A stretch of 64,000 nucleotides of DNA from Acidimicrobiaceae bacterium (GTDB lineage: Bacteria > Actinomycetota > Acidimicrobiia > Acidimicrobiales > Aldehydirespiratoraceae): assembly GCA_028819505.1 (NCBI GenBank), contig JAPPLH010000053.1:67563-131562 (forward strand), written 5' to 3'. Each line of letters opens with the position of its first letter. The stretch's first letter is position 1. Made by a program: the position numbers and the translations under genes. The notes under the pieces were generated by a model, which was not told where the DNA came from, made no database searches, and was given only the letters and a program-made list of their open reading frames with translations. Shown piece by piece: positions 44,956 to 54,400 of the stretch.

Positions 44956-45125
44956 CGCTGCAAGTCTGGCATCAGACGGCGGCCGTCCTCAAGGGCGCCG
45001 ACGGGCCGGCATGGCGCGCTCAGGCGTCGGCGGCCGACGACCGGGGCGCATGTTCCGGGCGGTCATCCGCATCCCCGTTCCTCTCGACGGCGCCCCCTGA
45101 GCCTGGCCGGACCTGTTCCGTGGGC

Positions 45126-45530
45126 TCAGGCGTTGGCGGGGGGAACGATGATCTCGCACCGGGGCCCGGTGGCTCGGCTCAGGCGGCGATCAAGGGTGAG
45201 CATCGGCCAGTCCAGCACCTCGGCCACCGCCACATACCAGGCGTCGTAGGCGGTGAGGTTCGCCCGGAGCTCCCACACGCGCCCAGCGAATGGCCTGAAC
45301 GGGTAGAACTCGATGTCGAGATCGAGCAGGTTGCCATGAGCGGAGGTGGACTCGAGGCGAGTGATCCCTCCAGACAACTCCATCCGGCGAAATAGATTGG
45401 TGGCTTCGGCCAGTGCCAATTCGGGTGCGGCGATGTCGGACTGAACGAGCGCCGATCTGCACCACTGCGTCTCGTGGTCGGAACTTGTCAGGGCGCCGAC
45501 GAGCAGCGACGCGTCAACGACCGCGCTCAT
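45126..45530 (-). CDS. vapC: PIN-domain toxin (VapC-like)
   Basis: A 134-residue PIN-domain ribonuclease. Acidic active-site residues: D6 (VVDAS), E42 (LAEATNLF), D96 (AYDAWYV) and D114 (TLDRRL). VapC toxins cut tRNA or rRNA when freed from the antitoxin. It overlaps the antitoxin gene by 17 bases and starts at ATG 45530. Spacing and residues are intact, so it is likely active. Confidence 0.88.
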   Translation of the reverse strand: MSAVVDASLLVGALTSSDHETQWCRSALVQSDIAAPELALAEATNLFRRMELSGGITRLESTSAHGNLLDLDIEFYPFRPFAGRVWELRANLTAYDAWYVAVAEVLDWPMLTLDRRLSRATGPRCEIIVPPANA

Positions 45531-45762
45531 TGCGGTCCTCCTCCAGCATTCTGACGATGTCCGCGGACGTGATCCTGGAGTCCGATGCCTCAACTCGGCG
45601 CCGAGCCCTCTCCAGGACGACCTCGCGTGAGGGTCTGCTGGCCATGCGCTCCAGCGCCTCCCGCAGGTACTCCTGCATGGACTGGCGCTTGAGCGCGGCT
45701 CGCGACGCCAGTTCGTCGCGGACTTCCTCGGGCACGTTCCTGATGGTGATCTGCACTCCCAT
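45514..45762 (-). CDS. vapB: antitoxin of PIN toxin pair (FitA/VapB-like)
   Basis: An 82-residue antitoxin with an N-terminal ribbon-helix-helix DNA-binding motif (MGVQITIRNVPEEVRDELA) and a charged C-terminal tail that would wrap the toxin. It is followed immediately by the toxin gene. It should repress its own promoter, which holds a direct repeat spanning the -10 element. Confidence 0.87.
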   Translation of the reverse strand: MGVQITIRNVPEEVRDELASRAALKRQSMQEYLREALERMASRPSREVVLERARRRVEASDSRITSADIVRMLEEDRNERGR

Positions 45763-45797
45763 GACAGCATTATGACAGCAATGCCCGCATTTTGCAA
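45763..45797 (-). promoter_or_regulatory. promoter/operator of toxin-antitoxin pair, probably leaderless
   Basis: On the minus strand, -35 ttgcaa (45797-45792), a 17-base spacer and -10 cataat (45774-45769) end six bases before the antitoxin ATG, implying a leaderless transcript. The octamer tgctgtca occurs twice, separated by taa, across the -10 element; this direct repeat is the likely autorepressor site. Confidence 0.75.
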
Positions 45798-45816
45798 GCA
45801 GCTATTTCGACTACTG

Positions 45817-46860
45817 TCAAGTTACCACCGTCAGCTCAGTCGCCTTGAGTGAGGCCCACACCGTGAGCCCAGGACGCAGTTCGAGTTCGTCGGCGGAACG
45901 GCGGGTGATGTCGGCCCTCACCGCGAGCGGGCCTGCGAGATGCACACGGGCACGCTCTCCGTCGAGGTCGACCCGCTCCAGTTCGGCCTGCCAAGCGTTG
46001 CGGGCGCTGCCGCCGGGACGGTCGTGGTGCAGGGTCACGGCGTGGGCCGGAAAGGTGACGTATACGGGCCCGTCGGCCTCGGAGGCCACCGTGAGCACGA
46101 GACCGGTTCCGGTGGTGACCGACGTGCCGTGCGCCCGGCCGGGGACCACGTTGGCGCCCAGGAAGCTGGCCGCCCACTCGCAGCCCGGTGAGGCGGTCAC
46201 CTCCGCCGCCGAGCCCCGGCTGGCAACGGCAGCGCCGTCGAGCACCACCACCCGCTCCGCCAGCGTGGCCACGTCCACCGGGTCGTGGGTGATGAGCAGC
46301 GTGTGGCGGGCCGGTGAGCCGTCGATGAGGGCTCGCAGGCTGGCCCGGCCAGAGGAGTCCACCGAGGCCAGCGGCTCGTCCACGATCAGCACCTCGGGCT
46401 CGGGTGCCAGGGCCCGGGCGACGGCCACGCGCTGGCGTTGCCCGCCCGACAGCGCCGCCGGGCGCCGCTGCCAGGCCGCCGAGTCCACGCCGACCCGTTC
46501 CAGCAGGGCCGCAGCCTGCCGCCGGGCGCCGGCCCGGCCCGCTCCGGCCCGGCGCAGACCGAAGGCCACGTTGTCGATCACCCTGAGGTGGCCGAATAGC
46601 CGCAGGTCCTGGAACACCATGGCCACCCGGCGCCGGTGGGCGGGAACGAACACACCGGCCGCCGGGTCGTCGGCCACGGCCCCGGCGATCTCTAGGCGGC
46701 CACTGGCCAGGCGGTCGAGCCCGGCCACGGCCCGTCCCAGCGTCGTCTTGCCCGTGCCGTTGGCCCCGATCACCGCGGTGACCCCCTCGCCGATGTCGAG
46801 CCCGTCCACCTGCAGCTTCCATCCTGGACGGACCACCCGGCCGTCGAACGAGACCGTCAT
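45817..46860 (-). CDS. modC: molybdate ABC transporter ATP-binding protein
   Basis: A 347-residue ATPase with Walker A GANGTGKT (32-39), signature LSGGQRQRVAVARALA (137 on), Walker B VLIVDEP and a C-terminal TOBE/MOP-like domain (about 280-345) that binds oxyanion in ModC. The start at ATG 46860 gives MTVSFDGRVV; the frame runs further up into a repeat-containing gap and is not counted. With modB and modA upstream this is a molybdate importer; tungstate is possible. Confidence 0.9.
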   Translation of the reverse strand: MTVSFDGRVVRPGWKLQVDGLDIGEGVTAVIGANGTGKTTLGRAVAGLDRLASGRLEIAGAVADDPAAGVFVPAHRRRVAMVFQDLRLFGHLRVIDNVAFGLRRAGAGRAGARRQAAALLERVGVDSAAWQRRPAALSGGQRQRVAVARALAPEPEVLIVDEPLASVDSSGRASLRALIDGSPARHTLLITHDPVDVATLAERVVVLDGAAVASRGSAAEVTASPGCEWAASFLGANVVPGRAHGTSVTTGTGLVLTVASEADGPVYVTFPAHAVTLHHDRPGGSARNAWQAELERVDLDGERARVHLAGPLAVRADITRRSADELELRPGLTVWASLKATELTVVT

Positions 46861-46874
46861 CCGCAGATCACCGC

Positions 46875-47001
46875 CGGGAATTGGCAGCAGAATGCACGTA
46901 TAGCGAGCAAAACCCTGCCAATTCGGCTGGAAGCTGGATGGGATCCGGGAATTGGCAGAAGAATGCACGTATAGCGGGCAAAACCCTGCCAATTCGGCTG
47001 G
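46875..47001 (-). repeat. two copies of a 56-base palindromic repeat between modB and modC
   Basis: Copies at 46875-46930 and 46946-47001 differ at two bases. Each has 10-bp arms (gaattggcag ... ctgccaattc) around a 27-base loop containing atgcacgtatagcg. They fill most of the 153-base gap between modB and modC. They resemble repetitive intergenic palindromes; they may also act as RNA structures setting modC levels. I found no third copy in the window. Confidence 0.85.
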
Positions 47002-47013
47002 GCGGCGCGACCG

Positions 47014-47841
47014 TCATCGCGGCATCCACCGGTCGCGCAGGGTGACCAGCACGGCCAGAGCCACCGCCATCAACACCAGGCTGATGGCCACCGCCGCCTC
47101 CGGGTCGCGCTCCAGGGCCAGGTAGGTCTCCAGCGGCAGGGTGCGGGTCCGGCCGGGGAAGCTGCCTGCGAACGTGAGCGTGGCCCCGAACTCGCCCAGA
47201 GCCCTCGCCCACGCCAGGGCGGTTCCGACCGCCAGCGCGGGACGGATCGTGGGCAGCGTGACGTGGGCCATGGTGGCCCAGGCGCCCGCGCCGAGGGTGG
47301 CGGCGGCCTCGTCGAGCCCGTCGCCGGCTTGGCGCAGGGCGGCCTCGACGGTCACCACGAAGAACGGGAGGGCCACGAAAGCGGCCGCCACCACCGACCC
47401 GGCCGTCGTGAACGGCAGGCTCACCCCGAACCACGAGTCGAGCCGCTGGCCCACCAGGCCCCGGCGGCCCAGCGCGAACAGCAGGGCGGTGCCCGCCACG
47501 ACGGGCGGCAGCACCATGGGCAGCATCACCACGGCCCTGACGATCCGGGGGAACCGCAGCCGGCGGCGGGCCAGCACGAGCGCGAGGGGGAGGCCCAGCA
47601 CTATGCAGGCTGCGGCAGCGGCCAGGCTGACGATCAACGAGACACGCAGTGCCTCCAGCACCTCGGACTCGCCCAGGATCGACGGGAGGGCCGACCACGG
47701 CGCCCGTTGCAGCAGACCGACGACGGGCAGCAGCAGCAGGCCGAGAGCAACAAGCCCGACCCAGGTCACCGCCGCGGGAAGCCGGCCGGCGGGCCTCGGC
47801 CCGGTGCCCGCCTCGGCTCGGACTCGGGTCGGGGAGCTCAC
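47014..47841 (-). CDS. modB: molybdate ABC transporter permease
   Basis: A 275-residue permease with five to six TM segments and the EAA loop DEAAATLGAGAWATMAHVTLP, followed by ARALGEFGATLTFAGSFPG, a strong ModB signature. It moves molybdate taken from ModA. It overlaps modA by 4 bases. The gap to modC is unusually long for this operon and is filled with repeats. Confidence 0.92.
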   Translation of the reverse strand: MSSPTRVRAEAGTGPRPAGRLPAAVTWVGLVALGLLLLPVVGLLQRAPWSALPSILGESEVLEALRVSLIVSLAAAAACIVLGLPLALVLARRRLRFPRIVRAVVMLPMVLPPVVAGTALLFALGRRGLVGQRLDSWFGVSLPFTTAGSVVAAAFVALPFFVVTVEAALRQAGDGLDEAAATLGAGAWATMAHVTLPTIRPALAVGTALAWARALGEFGATLTFAGSFPGRTRTLPLETYLALERDPEAAVAISLVLMAVALAVLVTLRDRWMPR

Positions 47842-48620
47842 GGCCGTCCGAACCCGTGCGCGTGCAGAGCCTCGGCGCCGCTGCTGCCGGGGTCGGTGAA
47901 GTCGTCGATGACCGTCTGCACCTCGGGTGCGGGCTCGTCGGCGATGGCGGCCATGTGGTAGCCGTTGCGGTGATCGAGCAGTTCGGGAGCGCCGACCGTG
48001 GCCAGTCCCGCCGTTCTCGCGTCGGTGGCGTACACCAACCCGGCGTCGAGCTCACCGAGCGAGATCTTGGCGGCCAGGGCCCGCACGTTGGGTTCCAGCG
48101 TGTCGGCAGAGGGTGTGACGCCCGCCTCGCCGAGTGCCCGCTGAGCCAGCGCGCCGCAGGGCACCTCGGCCGCGCACAGACCGACAAGAAGGCCCCTCCG
48201 GGACAGGTCGGCCAGACCGGTGACGCCGCCCGGATTGCCGGCCGGAGTGGCGAGGACGAGGTTGTTGGTGGCGATCAGGACGGGCTCGCCCCGGACCGAG
48301 CCCTCGGCGACGGCCCGGTCCATGGTGGCCGCATCGGCGGTGATCAGAACGTCGGCCTCGGCGCCGGCCGCGAGCTGGGCGACCAGCGTCGAGCTCGCCG
48401 CGAACACTGGAGTGACGCTCTCACGGCCCTCGAACACGGCTTCCAGCACATCAGACAGCGAAGAGGCGGCCATGACCACCACGCCGTCGTCTTCGGCGCG
48501 GCTGCCGGCCGTGCTGCCGCATCCGGCGGCCAGCATCGACGCCGACACCACCGCGGCCGCCACTGCCAGCCGCGCGGCCCGCGGCCGACGCCGGCGGCCG
48601 GTAATGGTGCCCCGCGCCAT
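47838..48620 (-). CDS. modA: molybdate-binding lipoprotein
   Basis: A 260-residue binding protein. A basic start and hydrophobic segment (ARLAVAAAVVSASMLAAG) lead to a lipobox Cys (AGCGS). The mature part shows VVMAASSLSDVLEAVF and FAASSTLVAQLAAGAEADVLITAD, the ModA oxyanion-binding loops. ATG 48620 gives a normal signal peptide; the frame is open to 48791 but the extra residues do not fit. Its upstream region has several palindromes. Confidence 0.9.
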   Translation of the reverse strand: MARGTITGRRRRPRAARLAVAAAVVSASMLAAGCGSTAGSRAEDDGVVVMAASSLSDVLEAVFEGRESVTPVFAASSTLVAQLAAGAEADVLITADAATMDRAVAEGSVRGEPVLIATNNLVLATPAGNPGGVTGLADLSRRGLLVGLCAAEVPCGALAQRALGEAGVTPSADTLEPNVRALAAKISLGELDAGLVYATDARTAGLATVGAPELLDHRNGYHMAAIADEPAPEVQTVIDDFTDPGSSGAEALHAHGFGRP

Positions 48621-48722
48621 AGTCCGCCGGATCAATCGAAGTAGCCATGGGGCGATCTTCCGCTGTCTCCCGCTCGGGAGCGAGCGTTCGAATCCTGGGA
48701 GACTGCTGAGCGATGCCCGATT

Positions 48723-48776
48723 TCGCGCGACACACAAGCCGTAGACCGGAGGTTTAGTGATCACGAAATCGCGATT
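48723..48776. promoter_or_regulatory. cluster of palindromes upstream of modA
   Basis: Three short perfect palindromes lie in the 178-base gap between drmC and modA: tcgcgcga (48723-48730), gtgatcac (48757-48764) and aatcgcgatt (48767-48776). They could be sites for a molybdate-responsive or other regulator of modA, or the end of the drmC transcript. No -10/-35 pair was identified with confidence. Confidence 0.4.
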
Positions 48777-48798
48777 CTGGGACTTGCTCATCTCTCTC

Positions 48799-49587
48799 CT
48801 AGGCGGCGGGCAGCGGCTTCAGGAGGCTGGCGTCGATCATGCCTTGGAAGTGGGTGGTGACGCTGGCGGCGAGGGCTCGGTCGCGGGTCAGGAGGCCGAG
48901 TTCGATGTTGCGGTCCAGCGCGGCATCCGTGAGGTTGGCAGAGGTGATGAAGACGGCTTCGTCGTCCACGACGACTGCCTTGGCGTGGAGGACGCCGGAT
49001 GGACCGTCGGGTTCGAGGGAGCGCGGGTCGTAGAAGACGGCCGGTCTGGAGGTGCCGGGCCAATCTGTTCCCCAGAAGCGGTCCGCGAATCGCCGTACGA
49101 GCTGGTCTGGTGCAGTGGTGTCGCCTCTGACTCGCTGGATGTTCAGCATGAGAACAACCCGCAGGCCGAGGATCTCTTCCATGCGCTGGGCGAGGTCCGC
49201 GAAGGCTCGGGGGCCGTCGAAGTAGACGTATGTGCTCATCCACACCGACTGGGTGGCGGTGCGCACGAGTTCCTCGTAGACGCGACGGGTGTCGCGGGCG
49301 TGGAGGCCGAGAACCTCCGGGCCTGACCACACCAGGTCGAGAGCCGGGACTCCGTCAGCGGCTCGATCCAGGGAGCGCACCCATGCCGAGACGGCACGCC
49401 CCGTGATTCCGACCTGCGCCAGTTCGGCTAGGTCGGCGGCGAGTTCGTCGGTCCCGGTCGGCATTCCCAGCACGGATCGCAGGGCGAGCGGCGAGGGGGC
49501 GTCGGGCAGGGCCCCGGTCTCGTAGGCGTCGGCGAGGCGCTTACGGAGGTGTGCTGGGAGAGCCGCGACTCGGCTGCCTGGGGCCAT
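48799..49587 (-). CDS. drmC: DISARM PLD-family protein DrmC
   Basis: A 262-residue phospholipase D-fold protein with one HKD motif (LHAKAVVVDDEAVFITSANLT split over H201, K203 and D208), as in DrmC of DISARM phage-defence systems. PLD-family proteins may act as nucleases; DrmC is reported to be dispensable for some DISARM activity. It follows drmB by about 20 bases. An in-frame GTG at 49590 directly precedes the ATG and may be used instead. Confidence 0.85.
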   Translation of the reverse strand: MAPGSRVAALPAHLRKRLADAYETGALPDAPSPLALRSVLGMPTGTDELAADLAELAQVGITGRAVSAWVRSLDRAADGVPALDLVWSGPEVLGLHARDTRRVYEELVRTATQSVWMSTYVYFDGPRAFADLAQRMEEILGLRVVLMLNIQRVRGDTTAPDQLVRRFADRFWGTDWPGTSRPAVFYDPRSLEPDGPSGVLHAKAVVVDDEAVFITSANLTDAALDRNIELGLLTRDRALAASVTTHFQGMIDASLLKPLPAA

Positions 49588-49608
49588 CACGGTGTCACGC
49601 CGTCAGGC

Positions 49609-51396
49609 TCACGGCACAGGGAAGAACGCGGCGTCGGGCACTCCGAGCACGGGTACGACCAGAGCCCTGTCGAGGTAGTCGTTGCGCATCTCGCAGGAGG
49701 TCTCGGCGATCAGGGCGCAACCGTGGCAGGCGGCGCCGTGCAGGAAGCGCTGCTCCATGCCGTCGCCGGCGGCGTGCTGGGCGCAGATCGGGTCGTTGGA
49801 GCACAGCAGCGCCATCTCCAGCGCGTTGGCGAGGTGGTTCTCGATGTGGCGGGCCTGCTGCACTAGCCCGCCGAGCGTGCCTTCGGCGTCGGGGGTGCCG
49901 GTGTAGAGCAGCAGGCCGTGGTGGCCGTCCTCGACGTAGACCCGCTCGCGGATGGAGCTCGCCGGGTAGCCGCAGCGCATCGACATCGATTGGATCAGCA
50001 GGTGCGCCAGGGTGTGCAGCAGGATGTAGGGGCCGCCTGGGAACGGGCGTTGCCTGCGGCGGTCCTGCTGCCAAGCGTTGTGCTGAGCGAGGAGCCGGTC
50101 GAGGCGCTGGGCCACTGGCGCGCGCCTCAGCCACGCCCGAACCGCGGCTTGGCTGAGATGCACGAACACGCCTTCGCCACGGTTCTCCACCGCGGGGAAC
50201 CAGAGCGGCTCGACGGCGATGTCGGCGCGCTCCACGTCGGTGTCGTATTCGCCGTGGATGTCGCGCATGGCAGCCTCGAAGCGGGTGAACCCGATCAGCG
50301 CCTGGACCTCGCGCAGCCGGTGGAGTTGCACCACCGACTCGACGCCGCTGCTCAGCCGCGACTCGCCGTGCCGCCAGGAGATGTCGGGTAGTCGGCGGGC
50401 GTGGAAGTTTGGGTCAACGGGCACGTCGTCGCCGTAGCCCTCGGGAGCGGCGAGCAGCGCCTCGAGTTCGGCCACCTTGACGGGACGGTCGCCGGTGCCG
50501 CCTCGCTTCAGCCTCGCTATCGCCGTCAGTACCTCGTCGTCTGAGAACGCGCTCAGCCTTTCGGTGATCTTCGGCTTCTTCTTGATGAACTGCAAGTCAT
50601 CGGAGTCGTCCACGATCGCCAGGTCGTCCCACAGCTCGCGCACGGCCTGCTCGACGGCCGAGCCGCGGTCGGGCAGCGACAAGGCGCTCAGGACCTGAGC
50701 GAAGTAGGCGTTGGACGCTGTGCGGATGAGCAGCCGGCTCGGCTGGTCGCAGTCCTCGTCGGTGTCAAGGCCGAGCCACGGCCGCTTGCCCCGGCAGTAG
50801 CCGAGCGGCCTGCGCTCGAGCTCTGTCGCCTCGTACAGGCGCCGGGACTTCCCGCACTCGCACCGCACTACGAGTTCGGCCAGGTCGCCGGTGGTGCCGC
50901 GCTCGTCGAGCCATAGCTGGCGCCGGCAGCGCTCGCCGCGGCCGTGTGCGAACCCGGACCAGTCGAGGTCATCCACATGGCCTCGGGGGCAGGCTCGCAC
51001 GAAGCGGGTCGGCACCACGGCTTTGCTGTCGAAGCGGCGTCGCTCGTCCAGCGCCAGGCGGTGCACGAGGCGCCGGGAGCGCTGACGTTCGGGGTCGCCG
51101 TCGTCGTCCTGGACCACGAACCACTCCGGGAAGCTCCACGCACCGATCCCCTGACCCGGCGACCAGGGATCCGGGGGCTCCGGCGGCGGTGCGTACATCC
51201 GAGGGGACGCGACACCGGTGACGGCCCGGAGCAAGCCGGTGAGCCGCTCGTCGACAATCTCCTCCAGGCTGCCGGTGTAGGGCCATGTCTCGAGCCCGGC
51301 GACTATGGCTGCGTGCTCGGGCAGGTCCAAGAGTGCACCCGGCCCGTAGGTGGTGATCACCTGGCTCTGGCGGAGTTGCCCGTGGCCTCGGCTCAC
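49609..51396 (-). CDS. drmB: DISARM protein DrmB (DUF1998)
   Basis: A 595-residue protein of the DUF1998 family, a core DISARM component that forms a complex with the DrmA helicase and holds DNA. Cys clusters suggest zinc sites: CPRGH and RCECGK in the N-terminal half, and CSNDPIC, CHGC and TSCEMRNDYLDR at the C-terminus, the last being the typical DUF1998 ending. The GTG start at 51396 (VSRGHGQLRQSQVITTYGPG) matches the conserved N-terminus; further upstream the open frame is a shadow of drmA. The gap to drmA is 64 bases. Confidence 0.9.
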   Translation of the reverse strand: MSRGHGQLRQSQVITTYGPGALLDLPEHAAIVAGLETWPYTGSLEEIVDERLTGLLRAVTGVASPRMYAPPPEPPDPWSPGQGIGAWSFPEWFVVQDDDGDPERQRSRRLVHRLALDERRRFDSKAVVPTRFVRACPRGHVDDLDWSGFAHGRGERCRRQLWLDERGTTGDLAELVVRCECGKSRRLYEATELERRPLGYCRGKRPWLGLDTDEDCDQPSRLLIRTASNAYFAQVLSALSLPDRGSAVEQAVRELWDDLAIVDDSDDLQFIKKKPKITERLSAFSDDEVLTAIARLKRGGTGDRPVKVAELEALLAAPEGYGDDVPVDPNFHARRLPDISWRHGESRLSSGVESVVQLHRLREVQALIGFTRFEAAMRDIHGEYDTDVERADIAVEPLWFPAVENRGEGVFVHLSQAAVRAWLRRAPVAQRLDRLLAQHNAWQQDRRRQRPFPGGPYILLHTLAHLLIQSMSMRCGYPASSIRERVYVEDGHHGLLLYTGTPDAEGTLGGLVQQARHIENHLANALEMALLCSNDPICAQHAAGDGMEQRFLHGAACHGCALIAETSCEMRNDYLDRALVVPVLGVPDAAFFPVP

Positions 51397-51460
51397 GGCT
51401 CGCCCCCACCGGACCCGGAGCCGCAGCCTGCCACGGCTGCGGAGAGGATGCGGGCGCGGT

Positions 51461-54400
51461 TCATGATCCGTCGGCCTTGCGGGACGCCGACAGGGGCTTG
51501 ATGTAGAGGTCCACTTCGGGTTCCACGTCGCGCAGTGAGCGGTTGGCCCGGAACTTGCGCTGGTGGGGCGACTCGAAGTCCTCTTCGAGCATCTCGCGCA
51601 GCAGAGGCCGGGGCGTGCGAAGCTCGTACTTCTGGTACTGGACCTCGGCGTTGGCGTCCCGGTAGTCCTCGACCACCGTGAGCCACGAGTCGAGCAGGTC
51701 GACGATGCGGGACCGGACGCTGCGCAGCCGTTCGGCCCGCTCGGCCTCATCCGCGAAGGGCTGGCGGTCCACGCGGTCGATGAAGAACCCGAGAAGGGCG
51801 CGCTCGACGTCGACACGCGTCGCAGCCAGCGACTCGACACCCCTGGGAGGTGTCAAGGTCGCGTCGGCGTGCCGGGCCAGCCCCACCATCGCCCCGGCGA
51901 GGCCGCGGTCGAGGGCGCGGGCCGAGAACGGCGTCACGCTCGACACCTCGACTGACCGGTAGAAGGTCTCGTGGTAGTGGCGGAATCGCTCGTAGTGCGA
52001 CCGGTCCCGCGGCTTGTGCACGTTGAGCAGGGTGACCACCAGCCCCGGCTTGTCGTCGACCCGGCCCACCCGGCTGGTGGCCTGGATGTACTCTGCGTGG
52101 GTCTTGGGCTGGCCGAGCACGACCATGAGTCCCAGCCGCGGAATGTCGAGGCCGACCGAGATCATGTTGGTGGCGATCGCGCTGTCCACCCGTCCCTGCT
52201 CGTGGGCGCCGCGGCTCAGCCGCGCCCGAGCCTGTGCCACCTTGTCGGTGGACACCCGGGAGGTCAACTCCACGACCTCCGACATGGTCCTGCGGTCCTG
52301 GAATAGGCCACGGGCCTCGCCGATGCGCTTGCGCAGGCCGTAGGTCTTGACGGTGTTCTGGACCTCCTCCTCAAGGATGCGGCGGGCCCCGCCGAGTTCG
52401 CGCAGGCTGTTGAAGTAGCCGAGCACCGTCATGTACGGATCAGCGGGATTGCGCTCGTTGCGGTGCCCTCCGGCGTCTCGGTAGGCCCGCTCGGCTGCGC
52501 CCATCAGCGCCAGCCAGACCCGCCGCATGAGCACCTTGGGGTTGCGTCCCGGCGACGCGATACCCAGATACATGCGCCCTGGCAGTCGGTCCAGTGGCAC
52601 GACCTGCGCGAAGAATGAGTCCCGGCGGTCGGGTCCCGGCGGCGGGAACACCTCCGTGAGCGACCGAGCGAACAGCGCCTGTATCTGGTCCTGGGCCTGC
52701 CGGACGGTGGCGGTGGACGCCACGATCTTTGGGCGCGCCGGCCGGGCGACGGGGTCCTCGGAGGCGTCGACCGGGTGCTCCGAGGCCCGCACGCACAGGG
52801 CCTCAATAGCGGTCTCATACAGGCCCACCATCGTGCCGAGCGGTCCCGATATGAGATGCAACTCGTCCTGGATCACTAGATCGGGTCCGTCCAGCGGCCG
52901 CTCCAGCGGACTCCCCCGTCTCGGCTCGGCGGCGCTGTAGAAGCCGCTGCCGTCGAAGCGGTCCGCGCCGCCGAGCAGGGCGCCGGTCTGGCCGGTGAAC
53001 GGAAGCGACGCGAACTTGTCCACGGTGGCGATGAGGAACGCCGGCAGGCGCCGGTAGATCGGCTGGTCCACTGCCAGTATCGGCAGCGGCCGGTCGCCGC
53101 TGAAGTCGCACTCGAAGTTGGCGCAGACGATCCTCAGCTCGCTCGGCTGATCGTCGTCGGGCAAGAGCGTGAACGACGCCGGCTCGAACCGGGTTCCGCA
53201 CCACGGGCAACTCTCGAGCGGAATGGGCATCGGCTTGCCGGGGTCGCTCTTGAACCGTCGGGTCTTGGAGCGGGCGGTGTCGGATCGGCTGTCGCCCTTG
53301 CGGCCCATCACGTTGGGAGTGGCTGCCTTGCCGACCCACAGGCCGATCTCGATGGGCCATCTGCCGAAACGAGCCGGGTCGGCCTCGCGTTCAAGCTCCA
53401 GCGCGCACACGAGGCCCGCGGCCCGGCCGAACTGGTCGAGGGTGAGCAGCCGCAGCGTGTAGCGCATGATCACCGCTACCCCTGCCCCTTGCCGGCCTTC
53501 CTGTCCCGGCCACCGCAGCCGTCGCAGCATGATCGTGAAGGCGGCCAGCCCCAGGTACGCCTCGGTCTTGCCGCCACCGGTAGGGAAGAACAACAGATCG
53601 ACGATCTCACGCTCGGGACTGCGCCTATCGGCCAATCCGCCGACATTCAGCAGGATGAACGCGAGCTGGAAGGCCCGCCACTGCGGCGCCTCTTCGCCCG
53701 AACGCCAGCGGAGAGCCCGGGCCACGGCCCGGTTCGCCACCTTGAACGCGTCCAGCGCGTCCGGGTCCTCGACCAGCACGCCGATGCCCCGCTCGATGCG
53801 GTCCGCGGCCATCCCCGCCCGTCGCAGCAGTTCCTCACCGACGGCGTGGCGGTCACCGCCTAGAGCATCGAGCCCGTCGCGCTGCTGGCCGATCCATGTG
53901 CGGTAGCGGTCCACCAGAGGTTGCAGTGCCTCGGATGCGGTCCGCCCGTCGGCAAGCGCGCCGAGCTTCTCCATGGACAGCTCGGCACCGGGCACCGACG
54001 CGGTCTCAGTCTTGGCCACCGTGGCGCCCGGAATCCAGGCCGTGCGCAGCACCCGGCACCCGCCTTCGCCGATCTCCCAGTCCGCCGAGGTTCCGTGACC
54101 GACGGCGTACTCGGGAACGTCCGCGTAGTGGAGGTCGGCGACCTGGTCGTCCCACTCGGTGGCCAGCACGCCGCGGGGGTCGGGCCGTGGCACGAACGGT
54201 ACCTGGCCCACCACCTCTAGTTCCGCTTGGAAGACGTAAGCCTGCTCGACGTCGCCTCCGCTCTCGGGATCGTCGGGGCGTCCGGCCACTGAGGGCCGAT
54301 TGTTGACGAGGAACACCGACACCGACCGTGTGCCCTCATCGAGGCCCGCGAGCCGCGCCGTGTCGACCGGCCGGACTGCAACGTGCAGCCTGAGGCCGCC

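Noticed and set aside
46868-48187. Minus-strand frame covering modB and the repeats
   Set aside because: Shadow frame of modA/modB; peptide similarity at its end comes only from the duplicated 56-base repeat.
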